64,000 nucleotides of DNA from assembly GCF_900167935.1 (NCBI RefSeq), contig NZ_FUYL01000005.1, forward strand, positions 124,001-188,000. Reading direction: 5' to 3'. Shown here piece by piece: positions 54,553-63,434 of this stretch (position 1 is its first letter; each line of letters begins with the position of its first letter). The notes beneath the pieces were generated by a model. It worked only from the letters and a program-made list of their open reading frames with translations. It searched no databases and was not told the DNA's origin. A program made the position numbers and the translations under genes. This DNA is from Maribacter arcticus (lineage in GTDB: Bacteria > Bacteroidota > Bacteroidia > Flavobacteriales > Flavobacteriaceae).

Positions 54553-54600
54553 TCATTATTAGGATTATTTCCATAATTTTGGAATAAATCCTAATAATGA
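54553..54600. promoter_or_regulatory. 20-bp inverted repeat overlapping the radical SAM promoter and start
   Basis: TCATTATTAGGATTATTTCC (54553-54572) is repeated inverted with 18 of 20 matches at 54581-54600, with an 8-nt loop that contains most of a TAATTTTG -7 box (54574-54581). The right arm includes the ATG at 54597. On the transcript from the upstream gene it would form a hairpin over the start codon; at the DNA level it brackets the promoter. Confidence 0.55.
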
Positions 54601-55670
54601 ATTCTGATTCTTTTATTAAGGGTAGAGGTGCCCAACAAAATACCGACAATAAATTTTCAGCATATAGCTACGAAAGCCGTGATGATTTTTTGGAGTTTTG
54701 TAGATTGGAAGGTGAATCTGCGGATACCAACAAAACTCAGTACATTCCTATATTTCCTAAAACAATAGTCAACAAAGTTACTAGTACTGATATCGGTATG
54801 AGTTACTCCATGAACATGTATCAAGGTTGTGAACATGGTTGTATATATTGTTATGCTAGAAATTCACATGAGTATTGGGGTTACAGTGCAGGGCTTGATT
54901 TTGAACGCAAAATTTTAGTAAAACATGATGCGCCAAAATTATTAGAAGCCAAACTAAAAAGCAAAAGCTGGAAAGCATGTACTATCGTTTTATCGGGTAA
55001 CACAGACTGTTATCAGCCTGCTGAAAAGGAATTTCAACTAACTAGAAAATGCTTAGAGGTATTCTTTAAATATAGACATCCGGTAGGTATTATTACTAAA
55101 AATACATTGATACTGCGTGACTTAGATATTCTAAAAGAATTGAATAATCACGGATTAATCGGAGTTAATATTTCAGTTACTTCACTTTCAGAAAAAACGA
55201 GAAGAATATTAGAGCCTAGAACTACCACGATTAAAAAACGATTAGAGGCTATGCGTGTTCTGTCTTCAGAAGGTATTCCTGTAAATGCGATGTTAGCGCC
55301 AATCATTCCAGGAATAAATAGTCATGAAATTCTAAATTTAGCTAAGGCAGTATCTGAAAATGGAGCGTTTTCAATGACTTTTACCATGGTGCGCCTAAAT
55401 GGAGCAATCGGCGAAATATTTACCGATTGGATAAAAAAAGCACTTCCAGATAGAGCAGACAAAGTATTGCATCAAATACAAGAGTGCCATGGTGGTACCT
55501 TAAGCGATAGTAGGTTTGGTATTCGGGGTAGAGGAGAAGGTAAAATTGCAACCCAAATTCACGACATGGTCCGTTTGGCAAAGCATTTATATTTTATTGA
55601 TAAAAAGTTTCCTAAACTTAACACCGAATTACATCAACCTTTTAAAGATGGACAAATGAAATTGTTTTAA
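54597..55670 (+). CDS. Radical SAM protein, SPL/PA0069-like family
   Basis: The 357-residue protein has the radical SAM motif as Cys78-x3-Cys82-x2-Cys85 in YQGCEHGCIYCYAR, which binds a [4Fe-4S] cluster. Later blocks such as LSGNTDCYQPAE (about 133-144), ITKNTLILRDLDIL and NAMLAPIIPGIN follow the PA0069/spore-photoproduct-lyase-like family, whose reaction in non-spore-formers is unknown. The protein depends on Fe-S assembly, consistent with the suf locus elsewhere in the window. The gene converges on a small secreted-protein gene with 2 nt between stops. Confidence 0.87.
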   Translation: MNSDSFIKGRGAQQNTDNKFSAYSYESRDDFLEFCRLEGESADTNKTQYIPIFPKTIVNKVTSTDIGMSYSMNMYQGCEHGCIYCYARNSHEYWGYSAGLDFERKILVKHDAPKLLEAKLKSKSWKACTIVLSGNTDCYQPAEKEFQLTRKCLEVFFKYRHPVGIITKNTLILRDLDILKELNNHGLIGVNISVTSLSEKTRRILEPRTTTIKKRLEAMRVLSSEGIPVNAMLAPIIPGINSHEILNLAKAVSENGAFSMTFTMVRLNGAIGEIFTDWIKKALPDRADKVLHQIQECHGGTLSDSRFGIRGRGEGKIATQIHDMVRLAKHLYFIDKKFPKLNTELHQPFKDGQMKLF

Positions 55671-55672
55671 AA

Positions 55673-56107
55673 TCACTCCATTTTACGAGGGTGAATAGAC
55701 TGGCCAACTAACTTCCATTCTCCACCAATTTTTTCTAACATACGAATTTCGTAGGTATACGTGATAACTCCTTCTTTGGTGGTTGATTCTTCATCATGAC
55801 TTACCCAGGCATTATCACCGCTAACATTCATTTTGTAATTGGTATTTTTTGATGTCCCACCGTTACCCATCATATTTGCTGGAGGATTGATCATCATTTC
55901 TGGTGGTACATCAATACTATTTCCATCTGGTGTCGATACGAATATTCTACTGTAGGACTTAATTGACCAGCAATTTGCATGGCCTTCAATATCACCAGAA
56001 CGCCAAGTTGAAGATTCTCTTTCGAGAAGCGAAATAATCGATTCTTCATCGGTTTGGCCGTAGCTGATTGAAATAGTTAAAACAAGTAGAAGAAATATAC
56101 TTTTCAT
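55673..56107 (-). CDS. Secreted NTF2-like (SnoaL/DUF4440-type) protein
   Basis: The 144-residue protein has a signal peptide (about 1-17, SISYG) and an NTF2-like cone fold suggested by SIISLLERESSTWRSGDIEGH (about 24-44), a strand DNAWVSHDEE and the end GGEWKLVGQSIHPRK. NTF2-like domains bind or turn over small molecules; none is indicated here. Its 3' end converges on the radical SAM gene. It is probably a single gene, because 260 bp of regulatory sequence lies before the next. Confidence 0.72.
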   Translation of the reverse strand: MKSIFLLLVLTISISYGQTDEESIISLLERESSTWRSGDIEGHANCWSIKSYSRIFVSTPDGNSIDVPPEMMINPPANMMGNGGTSKNTNYKMNVSGDNAWVSHDEESTTKEGVITYTYEIRMLEKIGGEWKLVGQSIHPRKME

Positions 56108-56207
56108 AGTTAGTTGGTTTAATTTTTAAATGTATGCTAAAAAGTTCAATTTCTTAAATTATCAGCATAAGCGCATGATAACTAGAAGAATATTACAAAT
56201 AAGTTGA

Positions 56208-56320
56208 AAAATTCAATCAAAAAAAGTGTTGTTTCTAGATTGAATTTTATGCATTAGTTGAAGGGGGTAAATTATTTTAAAAGTTTTGTTAAATGAACGT
56301 TCAAAGAACGTCCAAAGAAC
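56208..56320. repeat. Inverted and tandem repeats before the GT2 gene
   Basis: AAAATTCAATC (56208-56218) and its exact complement (56238-56248) form an 11-bp inverted repeat with a 19-nt spacer. Further on, GAACGTTCAAA (56295-56305), GAACGTCCAAA (56306-56316) and GAAC (56317-56320) are tandem 11-bp repeats. They lie 48-160 bp before the GT2 ATG, so they may be regulator sites; the 11-bp period puts each on the same DNA face. Confidence 0.45.
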
Positions 56321-56367
56321 AACTATGCACGTACATAGGTGGAATGTAATAAATAGTAGAACCATTT

Positions 56368-57801
56368 ATGAAAACCAAGAATACTACCAAAAACGAATTG
56401 AATACCGCTAAAGAGAAAAATACCATCACCAAAAAGAAATCTTTTTTCGCTAAAATCGGACACCTAATAGAAAACGCCAATGCTTGGGGTATTTTTGTAA
56501 TGGGAAGCACATTTGTGCTAATGTTCGGTTCAGCTTATCTAGCTTATATTTTACAAAACGATTTTACGCAGTTACATTTAGAAAGACGAAGCACTTTAAT
56601 CGGCTTAATTTTTATGGTAGTGGCTGTAGTGTTTTTTATTTTCAAACTAAGCTTCTTCATATACACTTTTATAAGATTTTTAAAATATAAAGCAATACCA
56701 TCAGTGTCAAATGAAGAATTGCCAACGGTTACCGTAATTGTACCAGCTTATAATGAAGGAAAACAAGTTTGGGCAACGTTAAAAAGTTTGGCAGAAAGTG
56801 ATTATCCAGAACATAAGGTTCAGTTATTGGCTATTAATGATGGCAGTAAAGATGACACTTGGAATTGGATGTTAGAGGCAAAAAAAGAATTGGGTGACCG
56901 TGTTTCTATTTGTCAACAACCAAAGAATATAGGTAAACGTCATGCTTTATACAGGGGCTTTAAAGAAGGTACTGGTGAAATTTTCGTTACTGTTGACAGT
57001 GATTCCATAGTAGATAAGGATACGCTTAGAAACTTAGTTAGCCCTTTCATAGTTGATAAGAATTGTGGAGCAGTTGCAGGTAATATTCGCGTATTAAATA
57101 ATAAGAGCGGAATTCTACCTAAGATGCTAGATGTAAGTTTTGCACTTAGTTTTGAGTTTGTTCGTTCATCTGAAAGTACTTTGAATTCGGTATTATGTAC
57201 TCCTGGTGCTTTAGCAGCATATAGAGCCACAGCTGTATTCGCTTGTTTAGATGATTGGATTAATCAAACATTTATGGGTCAGCCTTCAGATATTGGTGAA
57301 GATAGAGCTATGACCAACATGATTTTAAGACAAGGATTTCATGTTCTTTTTCAAAGAAATTCATACGCTTATACCAATGTGCCTGAAAAATATCAAGGGT
57401 TATACAAAATGTTTATTAGATGGGGTAGAAGTAATGTTCGTGAGAATATTCAAATGTCTAAATACGTTTTCACAAACTTTAGAAAAGGTCCAAAAGCAGG
57501 AACAAGATTATTATTCTTTAGCCAATTTTCAAGAATAGTACTTTGTTACCCATTCGTATTGTTCATGTTGGTATTTGTAGTTACACATCCATTATTATTC
57601 ATAAGCTCAACGTTCGTAAGCATAATGGTGTTATCAACTTTTCCAGTGATTTTTTACGCTAAAAGATATACTTTAATAGAATCTTTCTGGGCATATTCAT
57701 ATAGTGTGTTATATACTTTCGGCTTATTCTGGATTACACCTTATGCTATTGCAACTGCAAGTAGAAGAGGTTGGTTAACCAGAGAGTTACCACAGAAATA
57801 A
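56368..57801 (+). CDS. Processive family 2 glycosyltransferase (hyaluronan-synthase-like)
   Basis: The 477-residue protein has two N-terminal membrane spans (about 40-62 and 78-108), a cytosolic GT2 domain with VTVIVPAYNEG (121-131), the nucleotide-binding DSD (210-212), the acceptor GED (310-312) and an RW motif of the (Q/R)xxRW type (RWGRS, 351-355), followed by three or four C-terminal spans. This is the layout of chitin/hyaluronan synthases that polymerise and export a beta-linked sugar chain. The sugar is unknown. It stands alone, without other polysaccharide genes nearby. A terminator follows. Confidence 0.88.
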   Translation: MKTKNTTKNELNTAKEKNTITKKKSFFAKIGHLIENANAWGIFVMGSTFVLMFGSAYLAYILQNDFTQLHLERRSTLIGLIFMVVAVVFFIFKLSFFIYTFIRFLKYKAIPSVSNEELPTVTVIVPAYNEGKQVWATLKSLAESDYPEHKVQLLAINDGSKDDTWNWMLEAKKELGDRVSICQQPKNIGKRHALYRGFKEGTGEIFVTVDSDSIVDKDTLRNLVSPFIVDKNCGAVAGNIRVLNNKSGILPKMLDVSFALSFEFVRSSESTLNSVLCTPGALAAYRATAVFACLDDWINQTFMGQPSDIGEDRAMTNMILRQGFHVLFQRNSYAYTNVPEKYQGLYKMFIRWGRSNVRENIQMSKYVFTNFRKGPKAGTRLLFFSQFSRIVLCYPFVLFMLVFVVTHPLLFISSTFVSIMVLSTFPVIFYAKRYTLIESFWAYSYSVLYTFGLFWITPYAIATASRRGWLTRELPQK

Positions 57802-57820
57802 TTACACACTTGTAAGACTT

Positions 57821-57857
57821 AAAAAGGGTTTCAATATGTATATTGAACCCCTTTTTT
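57821..57857 (+). terminator. Terminator after the GT2 gene
   Basis: AAAAAGGGTTTCAATA (57821-57836) and its near complement (57839-57855) form a 16-bp stem with one mismatch, ending in a T7 run. The gene on the other strand also ends about 40 nt further on, so it may serve both directions. Confidence 0.85.
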
Positions 57858-57894
57858 TATAATTTAATTTTTTATTTAAAATTCAAAACAAGTT

Positions 57895-58578
57895 CTATGA
57901 ATGTTTTTTAAATGATAATGGATTCCACTCATAATAAAATTGCTCTAGGTAATCTAACATGTATTGGTGTCTTTCTTCAGCTAAACGCTTACCTGTTTCG
58001 GTATTCATTTTACCTTTTAGTAAGAGTAACTTTTCGTAGAAATGATTAATAGTCGGTGCTGTAGAAGTTTTATACTCCTCTTTGGTCATATCAAGATTTG
58101 GTGGAGTACTAGGGTCATAAAGCATTCGGTTTTTGAATCCACCATAATTAAACGCGCGTGCTATTCCTATTGCACCAATAGCATCTAATCGGTCTGCATC
58201 TTGTACAACTTGCAGCTCTTTCGATGTAAATAGTTTCTTTTTTATCTTACCATCGCTCAATCCAGCCTTAAAAGAACTGAATTTTATAATTTTAACGACG
58301 TGGTTAATAGTCTCTATTGGTACATTTATAGAAAACAGAAAATTTTCAGCCATTTTAGGGCCTAATGATTCGTCGCCATCATTAAATTTTGCATCTGCAA
58401 TATCATGAAGTAATGCTCCGAGACTCACTACTAAAACATTCACATCCTCTTCTTTAGAAATCAGAATGCTATTGTTGAATACCCGCTGTATATGAAACCA
58501 GTCGTGGCCTCCTTCTGCATTTAGCAAGGTTTCTTTAACAAAGACGATAGTCTCCTCTATAATCTCAGAGTTTGTCAT
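57895..58578 (-). CDS. HD-domain phosphohydrolase
   Basis: The 227-residue protein has the HD superfamily metal site: His25 in GGHDWFHIQRV, His58-Asp59 in GALLHDIAD and a late Asp in VQDADRLDAIGAIGIAR. HD proteins of this size are usually nucleotide or cyclic-nucleotide phosphohydrolases, but the substrate cannot be determined. Its start overlaps the plsC-like stop by 4 nt, so translation of the two is coupled. Confidence 0.85.
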   Translation of the reverse strand: MTNSEIIEETIVFVKETLLNAEGGHDWFHIQRVFNNSILISKEEDVNVLVVSLGALLHDIADAKFNDGDESLGPKMAENFLFSINVPIETINHVVKIIKFSSFKAGLSDGKIKKKLFTSKELQVVQDADRLDAIGAIGIARAFNYGGFKNRMLYDPSTPPNLDMTKEEYKTSTAPTINHFYEKLLLLKGKMNTETGKRLAEERHQYMLDYLEQFYYEWNPLSFKKHS

Positions 58579-59312
58579 TTAAAGCTGGTTACGCCATTAG
58601 TTACTGAAGATTCTATTTGAACGATAAGTTCATCTAAATCGCCCTTATTTTCAATAGGCTGTTGTACATCAAAACTAACTTTTGCGGCTAAGCCCATCGG
58701 AAATTGACCAAACCGTACTAATTTCCAAGAATTATTGATGCTTACAGGCACTATTAATGCAGATGGTGCTTTTTTAAGAAGCATTTTCAAGCCCATAGGT
58801 TTAAATGGTTTTGGATGACCATCTCTACTTCTTGTTCCTTCTGGAAAAATAACGGCACTCCTGTTATGCTTTTCAATATAGGAGCCAAGTTTTCCTATTT
58901 CCATTATGGCAGATTTACCATCATTTCTATCAATTAAAACAGAACCACCATGAACTAAATTGAAGGATACGCTTGGTATACCTTTTCCTAATTCTTTTTT
59001 ACTGACAAATTTAGGGTGGTGTTTACGCATGTACCAAATTAATGGTGGAATGTCGTACATGCTCTGATGATTCGTGACGATTATTAGTGGCCTATTTGTG
59101 GGTAAATCATGATTGTTAGTGAACCTATATGTAGTGCCCAATATATTGGTACATCGCATTAAGCAAAAGTTGAGCTTACTGACTACTGGTTTTAAGCCAG
59201 AGTATCCAAAAAGTTTAAATCCCAGCCATTGTAACGGATGAAATATAAGCAGGCAGAGGCCAAAGGCTATGAAAAATACGGGTGTTATGAGGTAAGAAAT
59301 CAACTTCTGCAT
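58575..59312 (-). CDS. 1-acyl-sn-glycerol-3-phosphate acyltransferase (PlsC family)
   Basis: The 245-residue membrane-associated protein has an N-terminal hydrophobic anchor (about 5-30) and the acyltransferase motifs: His82-x4-Asp87 (NHQSMYD), the GGSVLIDRND region and FPEGTRSRDG (about 156-165). The PlsC family makes phosphatidic acid from lysophosphatidic acid. Other members acylate ornithine or other lipids, so the substrate is provisional. It is co-transcribed with the HD gene and begins just after a terminator. Confidence 0.9.
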   Translation of the reverse strand: MQKLISYLITPVFFIAFGLCLLIFHPLQWLGFKLFGYSGLKPVVSKLNFCLMRCTNILGTTYRFTNNHDLPTNRPLIIVTNHQSMYDIPPLIWYMRKHHPKFVSKKELGKGIPSVSFNLVHGGSVLIDRNDGKSAIMEIGKLGSYIEKHNRSAVIFPEGTRSRDGHPKPFKPMGLKMLLKKAPSALIVPVSINNSWKLVRFGQFPMGLAAKVSFDVQQPIENKGDLDELIVQIESSVTNGVTSFK

Positions 59313-59323
59313 ATTGCAAAAAT

Positions 59324-59353
59324 AAAAAACCGCTCTATTAAGAGCGGTTTTTT
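59324..59353 (-). terminator. Terminator between bacilliredoxin and PlsC genes
   Basis: A perfect 13-bp inverted repeat (AAAAAACCGCTCT and complement) with a 4-nt loop and T6 on the minus strand lies about 30 nt after the bacilliredoxin stop. Confidence 0.9.
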
Positions 59354-59381
59354 AAGACTATTATTTTATGCTAAATAAATT

Positions 59382-59792
59382 CTAGCAAAACTCGTCGTAA
59401 GCTTGTGCCAAGTTTTGAGCTATCATTTCAGCTGGCCTTCCTTCAATATGGTGACGTTCAATCATATGAACTAACTCACCATCTTTAAATAATGCCATTG
59501 AAGGAGATGATGGAGGAAAAGGAACCATAAGATTTCTTGCCGCATCAACAGCTTCTTTATCTACACCAGCAAATACCGTAACAGCATAATCTGGTTTTTT
59601 GCTATTCTGCAAGCTCATTTTGGCTGCAGGCCTTGCGTTTGCTGCTGCACAACCACAAACAGAATTTACAACTACCAAAGTAGTTCCTTCTTTTTTGATG
59701 GCATTTGCTACTGCATCTGCTGTATATAATTCTTCAAATCCGGCAGAGGCCAGATCATCTCTCATTGGTTTTACTAATTCTGCAGGGTACAT
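59382..59792 (-). CDS. BrxA/BrxB family bacilliredoxin
   Basis: The 136-residue cytosolic protein belongs to the YphP/YqiW (DUF1094) family, which removes bacillithiol from proteins in Firmicutes and has relatives in Bacteroidota. The redox motif is Cys46-Gly-Cys48 in VNSVCGCAAANARPA, as in the BrxA/B CGC type. The fold is thioredoxin-like, with MALFKDGELVHMIERHHIEG near the end. If the organism uses bacillithiol, this is its dethiolase; no biosynthesis genes (bshA, bshB, bshC) lie in the window. Confidence 0.9.
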   Translation of the reverse strand: MYPAELVKPMRDDLASAGFEELYTADAVANAIKKEGTTLVVVNSVCGCAAANARPAAKMSLQNSKKPDYAVTVFAGVDKEAVDAARNLMVPFPPSSPSMALFKDGELVHMIERHHIEGRPAEMIAQNLAQAYDEFC

Positions 59793-59894
59793 AATGTTAT
59801 ATTTAAATTAATCTATTACAAAGATAACCAATTAGTCGTAGAGGTGCTTCACACCTTAACTTTTCATTGGCCTTACTTTCTATTTGTAATATTT

Positions 59895-59902
59895 TATCTT
59901 TG
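59895..59902 (+). promoter_or_regulatory. Promoter -7 box of the TerB-DnaJ gene
   Basis: TATCTTTG matches TAnnTTTG and is 19 nt before the ATG at 59922, in the divergent gap with the bacilliredoxin gene. Confidence 0.5.
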
Positions 59903-59921
59903 GCGAAATTGAGAACACGAA

Positions 59922-60662
59922 ATGATTAAATGGTTGGGAGCCGTTGTAGGCTTTTTTTTAAGAGGACTGTCTGGAGCAGTTTTAGGATTTTTTGCAGGGA
60001 GTATTATAGATGGTTTTTTTGGCAATAATAAAAGTAATGCACGTTCAGTCTTTCAAGATTATACAAGAGCTAATGTCTCGCCCGCAGATTTTGAATTGAA
60101 TTTACTTTCGTTATGCTCTATTGTTATAAAGGCAGATGGACAAGTGAGTCAATCTGAAATGGATTACGTGCGTCAGTATTTTGTAAGCACTTATGGTAAA
60201 GATAAAGCCAATGCTATTTTTAGAAGCTTCAATGAAATTAATAAAAAGGGTGAAATATCCGCACAACGAGTATGTACATTTTTAGCACAACGTACCCGAT
60301 ATGAGGTTCGTTTACAGTTGCTTCACTTTTTATTCGGTATCGCACAAGCAGATGGCACCATTAGTAATCCTGAAATTCAAAAAATACGGGAAATTGCTGG
60401 TTACCTTCGAGTGCCATTAAATGAATTTGACAGTATTAAGGCAATGTTCGTAAAATCTGCCAATAACTCCTATAAAATATTGGATGTTCCAAAATCGGCA
60501 ACAGATGCAGAAGTTAAAAAGGCTTACAGGGAAATGGCCAAAAAGTATCATCCAGATCGTGTGAATACTCAAGATGAGGCTATTAAAAAAGGTGCCGAAG
60601 AAAAATTTAAACAAGTGCAAACGGCATACGAGACTATTCAGAAAGAGCGAGGTTTAAATTAA
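59922..60662 (+). CDS. TerB-like and DnaJ domain protein (DjlA-like)
   Basis: The 246-residue protein starts with a Gly-rich hydrophobic segment (LGAVVGFFLRGLSGAVLGFFAG pattern, about 5-26), continues with a TerB-like helical domain (about 55-180, ADGQVSQSEMDYVRQYF and AQADGTISNPEIQKIREIAG) and ends with a J-domain (about 183-246) containing HPD at 210-212. This is the DjlA layout: a membrane-tethered co-chaperone that stimulates a Hsp70 ATPase. It is followed after 25 nt by the HupE/UreJ-like gene. Confidence 0.9.
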   Translation: MIKWLGAVVGFFLRGLSGAVLGFFAGSIIDGFFGNNKSNARSVFQDYTRANVSPADFELNLLSLCSIVIKADGQVSQSEMDYVRQYFVSTYGKDKANAIFRSFNEINKKGEISAQRVCTFLAQRTRYEVRLQLLHFLFGIAQADGTISNPEIQKIREIAGYLRVPLNEFDSIKAMFVKSANNSYKILDVPKSATDAEVKKAYREMAKKYHPDRVNTQDEAIKKGAEEKFKQVQTAYETIQKERGLN

Positions 60663-60687
60663 TTGGAGACTTATAATAACTCTTATT

Positions 60688-61272
60688 ATGGAAGAATTCT
60701 GGTTTTATATACAATTGGGCTTACATCACGTATTAGATGTCAATGCCTATGACCATATATTATTTTTATCTGCATTAGCACTTCCCTTTGCATTTAAAAG
60801 TTGGAAAAATGTATTGCTTTTGTCAACGGTTTTCACCATCACCCATTGTTTAGCTTTAGTAGTATCTGTTTATGAAATAATGCATATTGATGCTAGTTGG
60901 ATAGAGTTTTTGATTCCTGTAACCATTTTATGTACTGCCATCTATAACTTAATAGATAAGAAAGTGCAAAAAGGAACAAAGACCATATGGTTTCATGCAT
61001 TGGCAACTGGTTTCTTCGGATTAATACATGGTTTCGGATTTTCAAATTATTTCAAAATGATGATAATGGGAACTAATGAAAAATTGGGGCCATTATTCGG
61101 TTTTGCTGCTGGTATAGAAATTTCACAAGTGGTCATCGTTTTATTGGTTCTTGTACTGGCTTATATTGTTCAAATAATGTTTCATGTAAAACAAAGTTTG
61201 TTCGTTATCGTAGGTAGTATCTTAATAATGTTGATTACAATACCGTTATTATATCAAACGTTTCCATTTTAA
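60688..61272 (+). CDS. HupE/UreJ family membrane protein
   Basis: The 194-residue protein has six to seven predicted membrane spans. Family hallmarks are GLHHVLDVNAYDHILFL near the N-terminus (about 11-27), FTITHCLALVVSV (about 49-61) and the FFGLIHGFGFSNYF block (about 110-123). HupE/UreJ proteins are linked to nickel transport for hydrogenases or ureases, but the histidine-rich segment also appears in members without such genes; no hydrogenase or urease is in the window, so the substrate is uncertain. Confidence 0.87.
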   Translation: MEEFWFYIQLGLHHVLDVNAYDHILFLSALALPFAFKSWKNVLLLSTVFTITHCLALVVSVYEIMHIDASWIEFLIPVTILCTAIYNLIDKKVQKGTKTIWFHALATGFFGLIHGFGFSNYFKMMIMGTNEKLGPLFGFAAGIEISQVVIVLLVLVLAYIVQIMFHVKQSLFVIVGSILIMLITIPLLYQTFPF

Positions 61273-61356
61273 GATTGTTAAATTTTAGCCTAAGATATTG
61301 TCCTTGCCTTACAAAGCAGGTACCTTAGTGGATTAAGCTTTTGAAAAGCTAGAAGA

Positions 61357-61794
61357 ATGAAGAGAGAAAAACAATTGAAATACGACAGGGCCTATTTAAG
61401 AATGGCTAAGGAGTGGGGTAAACTGTCTTCCTGTAAGAGAAAGCAAGTAGGAGCTATCATCGTTAAAAATAGAATGATAATTTCCGATGGCTATAATGGC
61501 ACACCTACTGGTTTTGAAAATTTTTGTGAAGATGATGAAGGTTATACAAAATGGTATGTCTTACATGCCGAAGCCAATGCTATTCTTAAGGTAGCGAGTT
61601 CTACACAATCGTGCCAAGGTGCTACGCTTTATATAACATTGTCCCCTTGTAGAGAATGCAGTAAGTTAATTCATCAGTCTGGCATTAAACGTGTAGTGTA
61701 TCAGATTGGTTATAAAGATGATTCTGGATTAAAATTCTTGGAAAAGGCGGGAGTTGAATTGGAGCATATGCCAGAAATAAATGTTACTATCTAA
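61357..61794 (+). CDS. Deoxycytidylate (dCMP) deaminase family protein
   Basis: The 145-residue protein is a zinc-dependent cytidine/dCMP deaminase: His70-Ala-Glu72 (HAEANAIL) supplies the zinc ligand and the proton shuttle, and Cys98 and Cys101 (PCRECSK) complete the site. The cysteine-rich zinc loop and SSCKRKQVGAIIV opening follow the ComEB/dCMP deaminase branch. It would make dUMP for thymidylate synthesis. It is followed by an S41 peptidase gene after 11 nt. Confidence 0.92.
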   Translation: MKREKQLKYDRAYLRMAKEWGKLSSCKRKQVGAIIVKNRMIISDGYNGTPTGFENFCEDDEGYTKWYVLHAEANAILKVASSTQSCQGATLYITLSPCRECSKLIHQSGIKRVVYQIGYKDDSGLKFLEKAGVELEHMPEINVTI

Positions 61795-61805
61795 CGTTTG
61801 AACTA

Positions 61806-63434
61806 ATGATGAACAAGAAAAATAGTTTTCTAATGCCCTTAATAATTGCCTCGGCTATCGCTGTTGGGTTTTTTATAGGAGGAAAACTTAGTTTTAATGA
61901 TTCACCAGAAAGACTTTTCTCTACTAATTCTAAAAAGGATAAACTCAATAGACTTATTGATTATATCGATTATGAATATGTAGATGATGTTAACACAGAT
62001 AGTATTGTTGATGTTACGGTAAATAGTATCCTCGAAAAGCTAGATCCACATTCGGTATACATTTCAGAGAAAGAAATGGATCGCGTATCTGAAAACATGA
62101 AAGGTGATTTTGTAGGTATTGGGGTAAATTTCTATGCTTATAAAGATACAATCACCGTTATTAAAACAGTAAAAGATGGCCCAAGTTTTTTAAAGGGTAT
62201 TTTACCAGGTGACCGTATTTTAATGGCAGATAACGATACGTTGTACGGAAAAGATTTTCAAAGTGAAACGATTGTCGAAAAGCTAAAAGGTAAAGAAGGT
62301 ACCACGGTCAACCTTAAGGTATTTAGAAAAGCAGAAAACAAAACGTTCAATGTTAAGGTTAAACGTGGTGTAGTGCCATTAAAAAGTGTAGAAGCTTTTT
62401 ATATGTTGACTAAAGATATAGGTTACATAAAAGTGAATCGTTTTGCCGAATCGACCTATAAGGAATTTAAAAATTCACTAGTTGATTTACAAAAAAGAGG
62501 GGCGAAAAAATTGGTTCTCGATTTACGTGATAATCCAGGTGGCTATTTAGGAATGGCAGAAGAGATGGCCGATGAGTTTTTAGAAGATGGTAAACTTATA
62601 TTGTTCACCAAGAATAAGAAAGGCAAGATAAATAAGAGTTTTGCTACTGATGAAGGTAGTTTTGAAGATAAACCCATCTATGTTCTTATAAATGAAAGGT
62701 CTGCGTCAGCAAGTGAGATCGTTGCAGGGGCGTTACAAGACAATGATATTGGAACAATTGTAGGTCGTCGTTCATTCGGTAAAGGATTGGTTCAACGTGA
62801 AATGGCACTAGGTGATGGTTCGGCCGTACGATTAACAGTTTCGAGGTATTATACTCCTACTGGGCGCAGTATTCAAAGAACATATGCCAACGGTACTAAA
62901 GATTACTACCAACGCTTTACAGACAGGTTTCATAGTGGCGAAATGGTTTCAGTGGATAGTATCAAAGTAGCAGATTCTTTAAAATTTGTGACTCCTAAAG
63001 GAAAGGTTGTTTATGGCGGAGGAGGAATAATTCCCGATGTATTTGTGCCTATTGGTAGTAATGAGGAAGAGGCTGTTGAGAGTATGGACAACTTGGGCTT
63101 CTTATCCTTTTTTGTATTTGAACACTTAGAAGAAGATCGTGATAGATATGCGAACTATTCACAAGAAGAGTATGTGAACGATTTTAAAGTTGATGATATA
63201 CTTTTTGAAAAATTCGTAGAGTATTCTGTAAATAGAAATTTAAGGATGAATTTCTATGACCATGAACAAAGCATAAAGCGGTTTTTAAAGGCAAGCATTG
63301 CTGAGCAATTGTTCAATACTAATATACATGCGAAGATTAAGGCAGATGAAGACCCTATGCTTCAGAAAGTATTAGAATTGGATAGTAATGTAGTGCAACA
63401 ACAAGAATCTAGCTTAATCAAAGCTAATAATTAA
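61806..63434 (+). CDS. S41 family C-terminal processing peptidase
   Basis: The 542-residue protein has an N-terminal membrane anchor (about 9-27), a PDZ domain (about 90-185, DFVGIGVNFYAYKD, with GPSFLKGILPGDRIL) and the S41 catalytic region: RDNPGGYLGMAEEMADEFL, the serine in ERSASASEI (297-305) and Lys326 in SFGKGLVQ. It therefore has the Ser-Lys dyad of Ctp/tail-specific proteases, and would cleave C-terminal tails of periplasmic proteins. Start: ATG at 61806; a second ATG follows directly. Its stop overlaps that of the next gene on the other strand by 4 nt. Confidence 0.93.
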   Translation: MMNKKNSFLMPLIIASAIAVGFFIGGKLSFNDSPERLFSTNSKKDKLNRLIDYIDYEYVDDVNTDSIVDVTVNSILEKLDPHSVYISEKEMDRVSENMKGDFVGIGVNFYAYKDTITVIKTVKDGPSFLKGILPGDRILMADNDTLYGKDFQSETIVEKLKGKEGTTVNLKVFRKAENKTFNVKVKRGVVPLKSVEAFYMLTKDIGYIKVNRFAESTYKEFKNSLVDLQKRGAKKLVLDLRDNPGGYLGMAEEMADEFLEDGKLILFTKNKKGKINKSFATDEGSFEDKPIYVLINERSASASEIVAGALQDNDIGTIVGRRSFGKGLVQREMALGDGSAVRLTVSRYYTPTGRSIQRTYANGTKDYYQRFTDRFHSGEMVSVDSIKVADSLKFVTPKGKVVYGGGGIIPDVFVPIGSNEEEAVESMDNLGFLSFFVFEHLEEDRDRYANYSQEEYVNDFKVDDILFEKFVEYSVNRNLRMNFYDHEQSIKRFLKASIAEQLFNTNIHAKIKADEDPMLQKVLELDSNVVQQQESSLIKANN

